A DNA stretch of 64,000 nucleotides from Clavulina sp. PMI_390 (GCA_015039315.1 WIDE01000017.1:28181-92180), one strand, 5' to 3'. Positions 1 to 12,431 are shown, counted from the first letter of the stretch. Made by a program: numbers and translations. Notes: a model not told the origin generated them from the letters alone.

Positions 1-1916
1 GTTAGGACTAGAAGGCGGGGATGGATCGGCATAGTCATGCCAATAGTCGTCGACCTCTGACTCCCAACCATCGTCATCATCCTGGTGTAGATTGTCCCCA
101 AGACGCTCGCAGTCCGACCAAGAATCTCCCCACATGCAATTAAATCGCAGAGTCCCGCATCTCTGAAAGAAATGAGGGAGCTTGGAAGGCTCGACATCCA
201 AATCGGGTCGAGCTATGTAATGGACCACGACTTTCGGGGCACGCTCTTGAAGCCGTATCAATGCGGCGAGTAGGCTCTCGCCATAGCCCCAATCCAGACC
301 CACTCTCACAAAATTCATATGGAGGGAGGTCAGGGGTGGTATGGCATTAGTCGTCATGGAGGCACTCTGCTGAGATGGAGGCGCGGAAGGGGCGAGAGCT
401 TCAATAATGGGGCCTAACCCTTCTGCATCCTCACTCGGCATAGAAATGATATCCGGATTATTTATCATTAGGTCCTGTAAGAAGGGATGTGATAGCAGGA
501 AGCGAACAACGTGCTCTTGATGATGGAAGCGAGGATTGAAATATAAACGGCGCAGGGCTGGTAGGAATGCTTGGTTAGGGTGGAAAATGGATGCTGGAGG
601 GTAATCTTTGTAATGAGGCAAGTTAAGTGTCGTGGGTGTGGGATACTCAGGGTCATATTGACCTTCTCCTTCGAATATTATCTGCTCCAGATGAGGAGCA
701 ATGACTGGGGGGAGTGATCGGAACCCTTCAAAACCATAAACTGTGAGCGTAACGAGGCACGGGAGGCCAAGGGGGGAGACTGAGTACACTTTCTCTGTGC
801 GTGGACTGCGCAGCCTCCAGGTCAAGTGCTCTAGCCTCTGGCAATGTTGAAGGACTGTTAGAACTACTTCAGGTGGAATGGCCCCAACGAGTCGGAGACG
901 ACGCAGTGCCGCAAGCGCGGAAGATTCCACCAAAGATTGAAGCATGCTGTATGGTAAGCCGCGAAGGCCATCGCAGAGAGATAAGGATTCCAATGGAAAG
1001 GTGCGGCGGGGGAAGGTAAAATGGTGAGAATCATCACGCGCCGCTACGACTGGGCTGCTCTAAACTCCCTAGGAGATAATAAAATGCTTGAGAGAACTGA
1101 AATCAGAGTCTAAGAGCAACTGCTTGATCACCTCATCGGTTGGATACGCATTAGCCAGAAGGATGCCTCTGCAACGATGAAGGTGCGAACTCAAGAGTTG
1201 TCGAAGACCATACCATACGGGCGGTACTACTGACGCTTCATTAGTTATAAAGATATCGAATGGAGCGGGAGAAGACCTCTCGAGACTGTTCTTCAAAGCG
1301 GCAAGGTCTTTGGCTTCCACTGGGCTTCGATGGGCTGACGCCCGGAAGCGAGTCAACGTCAAGGAAATGCAGCTCCAGCAACGCGGAGACCGCATAATGA
1401 GGGAGGAGAAGGTCGAGCAAGTAAAGATAAGCGAATGCCTGAAACTTTCGTACTCCTCGACTGTCCACTGTTTCCACCTGGGCTTTTGATCAGGGCTATT
1501 CGGAGCCAACTCTGACCACACATCCCCAATCATAGGTATTGCGAGCTCTATGATATAAATCAATATTTCTTTCGGAAGCCGGAAGATTGGTTGAATTTGG
1601 TTTCTTTTGCGCATCTGACGCGCAGTGTTGCGCCATTGCGCCTTTTGAATTAGGCTCCTTTGTTTCTGAAGTAAATCGATTGTCTGGCGAATCAGCTCTC
1701 GGTCATTATCTTCCCACGGCATTTCATGGTCGATGTTTGGACTGAAGGAGTGAGGATGAGTTGGACGTTGAAATAAGCGACGCTTCATGATATCTAAATA
1801 AATAATGTTTATCAGCCTCACCTAGCCAGCTCTGCCTCCTCAGAGGCTTGTGATGACTCGACAACGTTCTTTAATTCATGGATAGCTTGTTGCAAGAAGT
1901 CTCTGAGGTGTGACAT
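1..1916 (-). pseudogene. F-box-like protein, copy 1, two nonsense codons, cut by window edge
   Basis: This is a paralogue of the intact F-box gene at 2479-4378, aligned along its whole visible length. Exon 1 (1916-1822) starts MSHLRDFLQQ; an 80 nt intron (1821-1742) follows; exon 2 begins SPNIDHEMPW and carries the F-box-like core FRLPKEILIYIIELA. Exon 2 meets TAG at 1069-1071 and again at 1060-1062. Both stops replace Trp codons (TGG) of the intact copy, after the shared LKH-I-S stretch. Downstream the same frame stays open for about 1,060 bases to the window edge, with strong similarity to copy 2, so no frameshift has built up. F-box proteins are SCF ubiquitin-ligase substrate adaptors, and the C-terminal part would be the recognition region. 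It is either a young pseudogene or a gene needing recoding. The true C-terminus lies outside the window. Confidence 0.8.
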
Positions 1917-2089
1917 TTTGTGCACACAAACGCGATGGTGGAGGTTGAGTTCATCGGTATGAGCTTATACATGAACATGTTCCTCACAAGAATAGATCCC
2001 TGTCAAGAGGAAGCGATATTTGACGGCACTCACTCTGAGTAGTCTGTTGATATTGGAGGTGAACCCGTTCCAGGGTGGTGGGATGATTA

Positions 2090-2310
2090 ATCAACAATGG
2101 GGTGAAATTTTCCAGCCTAGCCATCATCTCCTCATGGCTTGTGCCCCTCTTCCTCCTTACGGCCACAGTCATTGCCATCTGACCCTAATATCGACAAGAC
2201 ATTCTAGCATTCTGGGATACACAGAAACGCCTGGTACTACTCCCTGGAACGCTTCTCCCAAGGAAGTCCTCCCTCCAGCCTAAGAGATCCCCTCGCCCAA
2301 CTGGAGGTGA
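2090..2310 (-). pseudogene. decayed duplicate of the 3' end of the bZIP gene
   Basis: On the plus strand this stretch aligns base by base with the 3' coding end of the bZIP gene at about 4575-4790. Shared blocks include ctagccatc-ctcctc near 2117 and 4584, the gacg/cacagtcat segment, and gaagtcc near 2263 and 4728. Similarity fades after about 2310. The remnant keeps no open frame matching the bZIP tail. It sits immediately upstream of F-box copy 1, just as the intact bZIP lies upstream of F-box copy 2. It therefore marks the edge of a segmental duplication that took the F-box gene plus only the end of its neighbour. Confidence 0.7.
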
Positions 2311-2478
2311 CACGAAGTGACTTATATCTATTGTCGCATTTATTAAGTCACAACCGTTGCTTCTTATTGCCAGGTGTTCAAGCAAGCTTTTCAATTGGGG
2401 TCATCTAACTATAAGCATAGAGCCATTGCTAAGAATCACGGGAAACCACAAAACCCAACATGATTATTTTGCTCCACC

Positions 2479-4378
2479 CTAGTCGTCTGAGACTGACGGA
2501 TCAATGTAATCAACCCAACTGACCGACTCCACATCATCATCGTTCTGGCGGAGATTATCACCAATACGCTCCCACTGAGACCAAGCATCTGGCCACGTAC
2601 AATGATATTGTTGGGTGCCGCATCGCCGAAGCTGGGGAAGCCAGGAAGGCGCAATGTCCACACCCTCCCGGGCCATATAGTGGATTTCAATTCTTGGGAC
2701 GCGCTCCACAAGACGCTTCAAAGAGGTTAACAGTCTTTTGATAGACCCAGTGCCCAAACTCATGTGCACAAAATTTAGGTGAAGAGAGATGAGAGGTAAC
2801 TCGAGGTTGGCTGTTGCGAATGCATCTGGGGATGGTGAGCGGGCAAGAGTATCAATGACGAGGTTTAACCCTTTCACATCCTGATCTAGCATGGAAACAA
2901 CAGTGTCATTGTCTATCATCACGTCCGTCAGGAGAGTATGTGATGTCAGAAATTGAATAATATAGTCGAGACGATGGAAACGAGGATTGAAACACAGTCG
3001 GCGTAAGGAGGGTAGGGAGATTTGGTTGGGGTGGAAAATGGATGCTGGGGGATAGTCTTTGTAAGTAAACAAATGGCTTTTTGCGGTTGTGGGATATGGA
3101 GGGTCATAATGATCCTCCCCTCGAAACATAACCTGCTCCAAACGGGGAGCAATGATCGGAGGGAATGATCGAAACCCTTCAAACCCATGAACATTGAGCG
3201 TAACTAGGCGTGGAAGTCGTATCGGTGTGGCCGGATATTCAATGTCCGTGTGTGGGCTGCACAGCTGCCAAGCCAAGTGCTCCAGGGATTCGAAGTACTG
3301 AAGGAAAGGTAGAACCGTTTCAGGCGGATTAGCTCCAACTAGACGGAGGCGACGGAGGGTATTGGATGTAGAAGAGTTCAGTAAAGATTGGAGGAAGTCG
3401 AAGGGCATAACGTGAAGACCGTCACATAGAGACAATGATTCCAAAGGGAGGACGGGATGAACCAAGCTGACGTCGAAGGGATTGGGGCGTGCAAAATAGC
3501 CAGGTTCGCTCCAGTTTCCCCAGGACAAAATCAGATGCTTGAGAGCATCGAGCTCAGCACCCGCAAACAATTGCTCGAACAATCCGTAAGCTGGGTATGC
3601 ACTAGCCATAAGAATGCCTCTGCAGCGATGAAGGTGCGGGCTTAGGATGTCTCGGAAAGTGTCCCATAGGCTCAGTGTGTCCAACACTTCAATAATTATA
3701 AAAAGATCGAATGGGACGGGAGAGGACCGCTTGAGGCTGTTCTCCAAGGCTTTCAGCTTACTTAGCTCCATGGCTTCTGACTGAATCGACGATAAAGGTC
3801 GAGTTATTGTCAGTGGGATATAATTCCAACAACGTGGAGACTGCATGATTAGAGAGAAGAACGCCGAACATGTAAGGCCGAGCGATCGCCTGAATTCTTC
3901 ATACTCCTGAATTGACCATTGTCTCCATCCGGACTTTTGGTCAAGGCTGCAAGGAGTGGCCCACTCTGACCACGCATCCCCGATCATGGGTGCCCCAAGT
4001 TCGACAATTGAAATGAGCAGCTCTTTGGGGAGTCGGAATATTGGTTGATGCTCGTTTCTTTTGCGCATCTGACGTGCAGTCTTGCGCCACTGTGCCCTCT
4101 GGATCAAATTCTTTTGTTTCTGAAGTAAATCGATAGCTTGGCTGATTAGTGCTCGGTCATCATCCACCCAAGGCATATCATGGTCAAAATCTGGGCTGAA
4201 GGAATCGGGGCGAGGTGGATTCGGGACACAGCTTTTCTTCGTGAGTGGTACTTGCTAGCCGCACTATTCTAGCTGAGCCTCACCTAATCAGCTCTGCCTC
4301 TTCAGAAGCTTTGGTGGATTCGACGATGATTTGGAGCTTCTGAGTAGTGTGTTGAAGGAAATGTCTGACATATGACAT
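2479..4378 (-). CDS. F-box-like protein, copy 2 (intact)
   Basis: Two exons: 4378-4284 (MSYVRHFLQ start) and 4195-2479, separated by an 88 nt intron with GTGAGG donor and TTCAG acceptor. The splice gives about 600 residues in one frame. The N-terminal ~70 residues are basic and helical; the F-box-like motif FRLPKELLISIVELG follows, then a long region of leucine-rich, irregular repeats typical of basidiomycete F-box proteins that bind substrates for SCF ubiquitin ligases. The start is chosen because the ATG in the CACAAAATGTC context is conserved in copy 1, whereas an upstream ATG at 4462 is in frame only here. No substrate can be inferred. Neighbours are its damaged twin downstream and the bZIP gene upstream on the same strand. 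Confidence 0.85.
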
Positions 4379-4582
4379 TTTGTGGATCCAACTGTTGGGC
4401 GTCTGAGTTTGTGAGTGCGAGCGTCTTCCATCCTCCACGAACATGTTCCTCACACACCGCATACACAGATTATTGAGCGAGGCAATATCTAGCTCACTCT
4501 CCTGGGGTATTTGGTTCGCACAACAGGCCAGCCTGTTCCTGGCCGACAGCCGCTTAATTATCCATGAGGTAAAAATCTACAA

Positions 4583-6247
4583 CTAGCCATCCTCTCCTCG
4601 CGGATTGCGCCCATCTTCCTTCTCCCGGCGACGGTCATCATCATCTGGCCCCTGATCTCGGCGAGACGTCCTAGAGGACTGAGGAGCAGAGCCAGACGCA
4701 GCACTGCTACCCGAAACTCCTCTCGCAGGGAAGTCCATTCCACGGCCCAAGGGATACCCTCCTCCTCGCCCCGCAGAAGCGACGCTAACTCCCCCATGTC
4801 CATCGTCGCCGCCCGAAGCTACCCCAGCACCTCTCCCAAGCGTTGCACGGCCTTTGGCAATAACCATCTCTTTCAGCCACGTATTCTCCTTGCGCAGCTC
4901 GCCTGCCTCCTTCTCGAGGTCGTCGGCACGCACTTCTAGTTCGCCAATTGTTTTCTCAAGGGCGATCGCACGTTGTTTTTTCTTGAAACGGAATCGAGCT
5001 GTTGGAATTGTGAATGTGGGATGGGTGAATCATGAGATGGAGATTGAAATGGGATGGAATGGGGATGAGGTGATAGTGGAAGCGTAAACGTGACGGGAGA
5101 AAAGCCGACAAATTGGGGGAAGGGAGGTTGTAATTGTAGTCAGCGTTCGCAATTCTTTGTAAGCGCAATCCGATACGCCGGAGGCATGTCGCATCAGATC
5201 GCAAAAGCGAATTGGCAACGTACCACTAGCAGCCGTGTTTCGTTTCCTCTTGTCGTCGGGGTCCCCCCCGGCGATGGGTCTGCCTTCGGAATCGAAGTCG
5301 TCTTGATCATCGTAGTCTTCCTCCGTCACATCTGACCTCGATGCGCTACCGAGCGCTACCCCCAGGTCGAGGCCAGCCTCGTTGCCTCCGCCAGGACGTG
5401 CGCTACGGCCTGGGCGGGATGAGTTTGGAGAGCTTCTGCCTGTAGGTGACCGGGAGGATGTGGAAGGGCGTCCAGGATCATTGTAAGAGGCAGATGAACT
5501 AGGGCGGGGATGGGGGGCAGGGAAAGAAGAACCCCATGGGTCGTATGGCCCTGGGCCTGGCATCGCGAACGGGTACGGGCCAGGGCCATTAGGGGGTAGG
5601 CCAGCGGATGGGCCACCACTCATAGGGCCGCTGGGATGAGGCTGCGAGCCCACCGTACCCCATGCTGATGAGGACCCAGGGGTCGAAAAAGACGATGATG
5701 ATGACTGATATGATTCACCAGCTCTTGCCTGCTGTTGCTGTTGCGCAACCATGAGCATTTGTTGTTGCGCATTGATAAGGATCTGCTGCTGATCTGGGGT
5801 AAGAGATGCGTAATCGACAGGGGGTATCGCTAGCCATGGTGTCGCAGAAGCTGCATATGGTTGGGGTGGGGGATGCATAGGGTAGTAAGGTGTTTGCTGG
5901 GCATGTGGGAGGTGACTGCCTGGGGGGTATCCGAATGGTGGTTGTCCGGGAGCCGATCCTGGATGTCGAAACGCCCCATAATCGGCTTGTGTTTGGGAAT
6001 AACCAGGATGAGAAGTGGCGAATTGTGGACCAGATGGATATGAACCCTGATATTGAGAAGCATCTGATCTTGCTCCTGGCTCTGGTGAGGGGTTCGGAAT
6101 AGGTGTTGAGGTGGCAGAGGATCTTGAAGAATGATCTTGACCGTCAACTGAGGCAGATCCGGATCGCATTCGTTGCGGCGAATGACGCGAGGATCGGTCT
6201 CGAGATGAAGGAGTGTGCAAGGGATCACGTCCAGTTTTGTCAGACAT
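4583..6247 (-). CDS. bZIP transcription factor (CYS-3/GCN4-like basic region)
   Basis: Exon 1 is 6247-5224 and exon 2 is 4998-4583, split by a 225 nt intron (GTACGT donor, CAACAG acceptor) that falls inside the basic region. Joined, the DNA-binding region reads KRKRNTAASARFRFKKKQRA, followed by a leucine zipper of about five heptads (LEKTIGELE to LRKENTWLKEMV). The first ~340 residues are disordered and rich in Pro, Ser, Gly and Gln, including AQQQMLMVAQQQQQ and many Pro-Gly-Pro-Tyr stretches, which suggests a transactivation region. An acidic run (EEDYDDQDDFDSE) precedes the basic region. The NTAASARFR signature resembles fungal CYS-3/MetR-type and GCN4-type regulators of sulfur or amino-acid metabolism; which of these is not decidable here. 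A fragment of its 3' end was copied to 2090-2310. Confidence 0.85.
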
Positions 6248-7246
6248 CTAATATGCGCGTACTACGCGGTATGAAATCCCAGCAAAAATGGCAGGTAATT
6301 CGCAAATTGTGGTTGTCTATGAGGGGGTAGGCGCGGTTCTGCTTCCGGATTCCCCACGCGAGGCGCGACGCGTGACTTGCCGACGAGAAGTCTATTGTTC
6401 CTCGGGGCGTTGATCAACCTCTGAAATGCAACAATGTCCCTCAGTCGTGTGATGGCTTGAATGAGAAAGGAGGAAGCGTGTGATGTACCTTGAGGCACTG
6501 GACACTGGATGTGCGCTTGATGATGTGCGCTTTACGAAAATTTCACAGGTTACTGGGCAGAAAAGGGAGCTGGAAATGGTGGCGATCGATAGAGGCTGAG
6601 TTGATGATTTGTGAGGGGTGGAGTAAACTTGAGATTTTACGACTGTCGATGGAATCACGCCTTTAATGCGTCGAGCTCGTCATCCGTCAATATTCCCAGG
6701 ATATAGATGTGAGAGACCGCTTGCAGGAGCTCCTAATGCCTCTTGCTGATAGACGGGGGGTTCAGGAAACGGCCAGGATGACGTGTAGAAGCCCGGAATT
6801 GCGAAATCGTCGTGTTGAATGGGGTGCAATGGCGTTTTGATATTAGAAATAGATATCGTTCGCCCTGATTCTCGTGGATAGAAGTCCGTAAGATGGAGAG
6901 ACAACTAATCTCAGAGACGGAGTGCAATGTTAGTGCCAGAAGGTGGTGACAAGCGGGCTGGAGTTGCGCCCGTAAGCATGGACATTGCATCCTCGATATC
7001 CGAATTCGTCAGGGTCTCGCAATCATTTGTCAATAGAAAATTGGCGGACACGAAAGCATGGCAATGGCTCAGAATGCCGTCCAAGCACGCAACCTTTCGC
7101 CATTTGCGTCCTCTGTTTACACTCGCGTCCTCTGTTGTCCGTGACGCGATCAAGCACGTGATAAGTTAATAGAGGGCTGAAACGTGCCGCCGGCAATCGT
7201 CCAACTTGACCTCCACTTACCGACTCGCAAGTCCGTGAGACAGCAA
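6248..7246. other. no confident gene; possible small minus-strand ORFs
   Basis: About 1 kb between the divergent bZIP and oxidoreductase genes. Minus-strand open frames at 7153-6911 (contains NSDIEDAMSMLTGATPARL) and 6904-6680 (contains IKTPLHPIQHDDFAIPGFY) look more protein-like than their surroundings and could be two exons of one small gene. However, I found no convincing splice between them and do not recognise the product. A short direct repeat, acagaggacgc, occurs twice near 7103-7140. Promoters of both flanking genes must also lie here. Confidence 0.3.
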
Positions 7247-8293
7247 ATGCTCAGCTTGATGGATAGAACAAAAGCGCCTGATCAAAAGCTTCACCTTTTG
7301 ATCCTCGGAGCCACCGGGCCTTCTGGTCTACGGACCGTGGAGCTGTAAGTCAATCGATACAATAGTCATCGGCAGCCGCTATGCAAGCCTATCGGGGTAT
7401 TGACGTAGCAAATTGTTTAATGATTTGAATCGATTCCCATATATACATCGATACTCTAAGCGCTCTCGTTCGACAACACACTCTCACCGTCTACGTCCGC
7501 TCACCTGACAAACTCCCTCAGAGCATCACATTAAATCCTCTCGTGACGACCGTCAAGGGTGAGCTAAATGACGTAGCTGCCCTGTCGACATGTTTTGCCC
7601 CTCGAGAGGGCTTGAGGAAAATAGATGCCATCATCTCGGCCCTCGGTGCTAAAGTTGGGCAACCGAAGTGAGTGTGATCCCCAGATAGCTGCCGACAGTC
7701 AGCAGCAGTCTAACCGATGACTATTTTATCCACATTTCCCAGGGGAAACCCTCTCACCAAAGGATATGAAATTCTCCTTGCGAAAATGAAGGAATTCTCC
7801 GTCCCCCGACTAATCTTCCTCTCTTCGGTGTCTGTTACCTCGCGGCATGATCATTTCTCACTTGTTCGGGAGAGTATGGTAGCAGGGATCATGCTGATTG
7901 GATATACCTCATGGGAAGGTCAGCTTGCTGATGCCTCACCCAGAATCCTCCTGTATGCGTTGTGCTTACTTTTCCCATGTGAAAGATGTTGTTGCTACCG
8001 GGAAACTCATGGAGTCAGACGCTGCGAAGGGTCTTCAAATCACCATCGCACGGGTCCCAACGCTTACCGATGGCGCAGGGGGATCCCTTCACGTAGGTTA
8101 TATTGGATCTAATGGCCAGGTTCGTCTCCGTGGTTCAGTCTTGATACTTGAATACTCATCGTTGGTTTTGTAGGGATGGACCCTAGCACGAGTCGATCTT
8201 GCTACTTTCTTTATTGGCGAGGCAGAAAATCCAGCGTGGGTTGGAGAGGCACCTCTGTGTAGTTCGAAGCTTGATCTCTCCTCTTGCGTTTGA
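7247..8293 (+). CDS. NAD(P)-binding Rossmann-fold protein (NmrA/SDR-type)
   Basis: Five exons fit one frame: 7247-7344, 7461-7667, 7743-7878, 7919-8119 and 8174-8293, giving about 253 residues. The N-terminus carries the dinucleotide-binding strand HLLILGATGPSGLRTVEL with the GATGxxG motif of atypical short-chain dehydrogenases and NmrA-like proteins. Later segments, such as LIFLSSVSVTS (strand 5 region), LQITIARVPTLTDG and LARVDLATFFIGE near the C-terminus, follow the usual order of NAD(P)H-binding family members. The third intron would be only 40 nt, so that junction is the least certain. It most likely binds NAD(P)(H); substrate unknown. It converges on dipeptidyl peptidase III copy 1 with 156 bases between stop codons. 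Confidence 0.75.
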
Positions 8294-8449
8294 GAAGCCT
8301 AATGTACATTTCATGACATCACCTTGGTACACTGAGTAAAATTGTACAACCAATTGTATAGAACCCCTGAATGGACACTTCCGAACCTGGTTAGACGATG
8401 AGACCGTCGAACGAAACTAGAAGTGTGCTCGGATCGACCCAGAAATTCA

Positions 8450-11400
8450 TCAAAAAATCTCGCGCTCCACAAATGATTGAATCGCGCCCGCAGCTGAAAG
8501 CTCATACTCCTTCAGCTCAACCTTTCCATCTTTGAGCACGACATTCGGCTGGACAAAGATCTTTCGAGGCTATAGAGTTCAAGAACATCAGCACGATTTG
8601 ACTGAGGGCAGCATCGGAACTACGGACCTGTTTCTTTGAGATGACGAGGTCACGAAGCTCTCCTTCCCAGCCAGGCAGAGGGTTCGTCAACTCCGTATAG
8701 TACTCTCGCGCGCCTTCACCGTCAGCAGTGGATCTGCGGACCTGGAGCTCAAGCAGAAGTTTACCCATAGTCTGCTTTCCGAGAGCAAGAACTTTTTGAC
8801 GATCAACCTAATGATGGTCAGGAGAGAGCATGAATGTGAGCTCCTAGTGATTAGTTAAGGGGCAATGCAGAGCAAGGGGTATGCTCACCCGAATGTGCGC
8901 GTCTACAAGATTGCCGCTCTCGTCCCTAATCTCGTCCACTCTGACGAGACCTACAATAGCCATCAGGGCGGAACGTGTCACCGGTGAGCATGGTAGATCC
9001 AAGGGGGCTGTCTGACGACAACTGGCTTACCTTCTTTGATCAAGAAGTTCTTAATCCCCAGGCGAGCTTGCATGTGTGCCTGCATGTGCTTCTTCGCTGT
9101 TGGATTGTACAACGGGAGGGCGCGTAGACCAGCGCGGGCCATAAGAAGATACGATATGTGCTGAATATCCTCGATATCCTGCTCGTTCGTCAGCTAGAGG
9201 TTGTCCCAGCCGGTGGAGCATCACAGGGAGAATATTAGAGTGGATGCAAGGAATGAGCTTCAGGATGGCAGCTTACGTTGAAGGTCTGGAGGATATCCCG
9301 ATTGCCGATCAGGTACAAAGAAACTGCCTCAGCACGGCACTCCTCCAAAGAGCTTGATACTGATCCAAGGACGGTACCGGGAGTCTGACCCTGTTTGTAC
9401 CAGCTGGTTACTGGTTTGTTAGTCAATGGGCTGATCGTCTATGCCAATTTCACGAATAAAACGTCAGTGCGACGATATTCCACAAGGCAAGCGCCAGGGT
9501 ATCTAATATATATGTGAGCGAGTGCTTACCGTGGCAGGGTCAAAGTTCATGACACCTTGAGCATCCTCCGTGAATAGCTTGCCGGTGCCGTGTCCCAGTA
9601 ACTCATGGATTGCCACCTGCACCTCGAAAGAGCGTGTATCCCAAGCCCTGAAAAGCTCCTTGTCGTCCGGGTGAACAAAAGGTAGATCGTCGCTTGGAGC
9701 TTTTGCGGCAACGATGTTCTGATGATGAGAAGGTTAGAAATAGAAATTAGTCAGAGGCACCGATATTTCCTTCGTTCAGGGCTCACCACAAGAGACACGT
9801 TCTTGAACCCAAGGGATGCGCGGATATCAGGGTAGCTGCAGAGTGCTATGAGTGTCAGGAATTTTTCTCAATTGACTAGTATACGCACTTCTGTAGGAGA
9901 TCGTGATATTCAGATCAAAGGTATGCGATTAGTAAACAAGGAGGAAAGCCATCACGACTGTGCTCCACTACGCACAGGAATCTATGTAGAATCGTGAAGG
10001 GTCAACATCAGGAAAGCAAATATCGAGAAGATGAGCATACATTGATGCCTCCAGGAATATCTCCAGCCACAAAGTTGACAACCTCAAGCGCTATTAAAAG
10101 GTCAGCAAGAGCCGGACCGGGCATGTCAAGTGGCTCGTGGGTCTCACCAGTAAAATCTGGTTTGCGGAAGACGTCTACCTCGAACATGGAACCCCACGGA
10201 AGAGTCTTAATGAGCTCTGGGGCATCAGCGACAAGCTTGTCATATTTCTTAGTCAGGCTCTTATTCACAATAGCCGTGAAGCCTACAAAGATGAGAAAAG
10301 AGCTGAGGCGTGAGAAGAGGAAATGCTCCATAATAAACTTGGGCGAGGATGAATCCTTGGGATGACATTACCTTCCCATTCCGCACGACCACCATATGGG
10401 TCTACGTATTTCTCAACGAAGCCAATGTAGCTCTCAACCACGGGACCCACATCTCTCACCCACCAACGCGATCCCTCTCTGTAATGCTCCATATCCCCCG
10501 TCTCAAAGCTAGGACGATGATAACAGACATCGACCATGTGGTTATTGAGATGTACCAGACCAGTTATCTGGGGCAAGAGCGAATGCCGCGCACCTCTTAA
10601 TGTACCCATCCAACATCTTCTCCTGATTCCCATTCGCTACAAACTTCTTTGCCTCTGTGAGCGCGGCGATGACACCCTTCAGCTCGTGAGCGAAGTCTCC
10701 GTACTGGAGAGTTAGTTTGATCTCCTTCCCCTCGTGGTTATACACATGGGTGGTTGGGGTTGATACTGCACTGGCGTTAGAGGATGCGATGAGGACAGTG
10801 ATGTCGTTCGACCCATTCTTATGGACACTTGGATAAATTAATTGTAAGAAGAGATTGCGGTAAATGCCCGAACAAATGGCGACCTACCGAGTGTTCTGAA
10901 CGGCAATACCGCACTTCTCGATACCGGTTTGGACAGCGGCGATATCTTCGTCTTGGATAGGCTCGCCAAGGTAGTAGTTGGATACGTGTCCATCCTATTG
11001 AGGCGGTTCGTCTAAGGTGAGACGAGCTGGCGAGATTGGCATCGCTGATGAGTGGGTAAGGACATACGCTACGCTTCCCGATGAGCATCTCAGCCTCAGG
11101 CTGGGTCGAATAGATGTGGTCTCCGAGCTGTCATTATGGGCAATCATTAACTTGTCAGTCTTGATTCTAGGATGAACTGAATGTACAGTCATGGGTTCGT
11201 AGGACGAGTAAACTCACCCTCTCCCACAGATTCTTCGCTTCATGGGATCGCTCAGAGTGTTCGACGATCATCGCAAACTTATCCTTGGGGATACGAGGAA
11301 CAAACTTGGAGAATCCAAAGTTCTTGTAATTCGTCAAGTTTGACATCGCCTTGGCGGTGTACTCGAGCGCCCAGGCCCACTCCTCGTCAGAAACGCTGGA

Positions 11401-11746
11401 GCCGACCCTAAGACGGAAAGCGATGAGGTCGGAGAAGGCAGATGGGGACGAGGATGAGCCAAAAATTGCGACGAGGAGCTTGAAAAGGTCCTGAGAGAAT
11501 GGGGTCCACTGTCCATGAATAATAGGCAGACCTGCCCAGGACGCCTATCAAGATGGTGTGGCATACGAATGTAAATTATAGAGTGGGTGTGTCTTCCAAC
11601 GAAACAGAATGATAGGGTGGACTCACTTTAGAGATCCAGTAGGTGTAGAGCTTTTCCTTGTCAGTAAGGAGGGAGAATGGCTCCGCGACCTCCATGCCAC
11701 AAAAGGGGATATTGGTATCGGCCCAAAGCCGGTTCGCAGCAGACAT
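8450..11746 (-). CDS. DPP3: dipeptidyl peptidase III (M49), copy 1
   Basis: Zinc exopeptidase that removes dipeptides from the N-termini of oligopeptides, normally cytosolic. Seventeen exons sum to 2,103 nt (700 residues). The M49 signatures are intact: HELLGHGTGKLF supplies two zinc histidines and the catalytic Glu, and EECRAE supplies the third zinc ligand. The first exon starts MSAANRLWADTNIPF and the protein ends FVERE-I-F. Exon-intron structure matches copy 2 exon for exon, including a 6 nt exon (9981-9976, Ile-Pro) and a 2 nt exon (9890-9889) required to complete the conserved NIPNY segment; exon 15 is one codon longer. Both copies keep all catalytic residues, so both probably encode active enzymes. 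The start is supported by alignment to copy 2 and by a TATA-like box about 90 nt upstream. Confidence 0.92.
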
Positions 11747-11835
11747 TGTGCGATTGTATGTGCTCTTGTAGGTATGCGAGGGGGTGGATGATTGTAGTCT
11801 GGGGAGGAAGAGGGGGCTGCGCGAGGGGGGGCATA

Positions 11836-11844
11836 CTTATAGGT
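11836..11844 (-). promoter_or_regulatory. TATA-like box of dipeptidyl peptidase III copy 1
   Basis: CTATAAGTA on the minus strand lies about 90 nt upstream of the ATG at 11746. The spacing is plausible for a fungal TATA element, although transcription start is not visible. Confidence 0.45.
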
Positions 11845-11846
11845 CC

Positions 11847-12431
11847 AGCTCATGTGCTGGAAGTACTACTCGCCGCCTAGAATGACCCACCTGGCTGACT
11901 GATTAGATAAATGCATTGGTGTGGGAGATTCAGGCGTGACTGAGCGCAAAAACCGAGTCACTGAGGATGATGAATGGTCTGCCATGAACTGACTCGGTGG
12001 ATTGAATGAAGTGATCGTCAGGCTCATAACATCTGAATTAAGATCCATCTCATGAGGCAATCTATCTCTGAATCCGCCTTCTCTCAAGGAGTCATTGTGA
12101 GGAGGCCATATTATGGTGCATTGTGATGCACCCAGGTGATTGCTTTGCCGCTGGACACGGAGGCTCATGACCTATAAATATATCTCTCATAGCGCTTCAG
12201 GACAATCAACTTGGTGTTTTGTGTTGATGTGCTGGGAGAATCCCACTGCTCCCTTTTGAGTCATTCCACGATATCGAAAGTAAGTGACCACGCGGTACAT
12301 ATGTACAGTGGATTGGCCAAGTTTCTCACAACGTCGCCAGATTACTGACAGATATTTTGGCAGTCCTTTGAATTTATTGCTCCTTATTCACCTAAGCTCA
12401 AGTGGAGAAAGCGTGCGTAACGGGAGATCCT
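11847..12431. other. intergenic spacer between the two DPP3 copies
   Basis: About 585 bases separate the copy 1 promoter from the copy 2 stop codon. The only longer open frame (minus strand, 12168-11866) has low-complexity composition and no recognisable motif. I see no gene, only promoter and 3' untranslated sequence. Confidence 0.5.

Noticed and set aside
11866..12168. 100-codon minus-strand ORF between the DPP III genes
   Set aside because: No domain, no conserved splice pattern, composition like non-coding DNA; lies in the promoter of copy 1.
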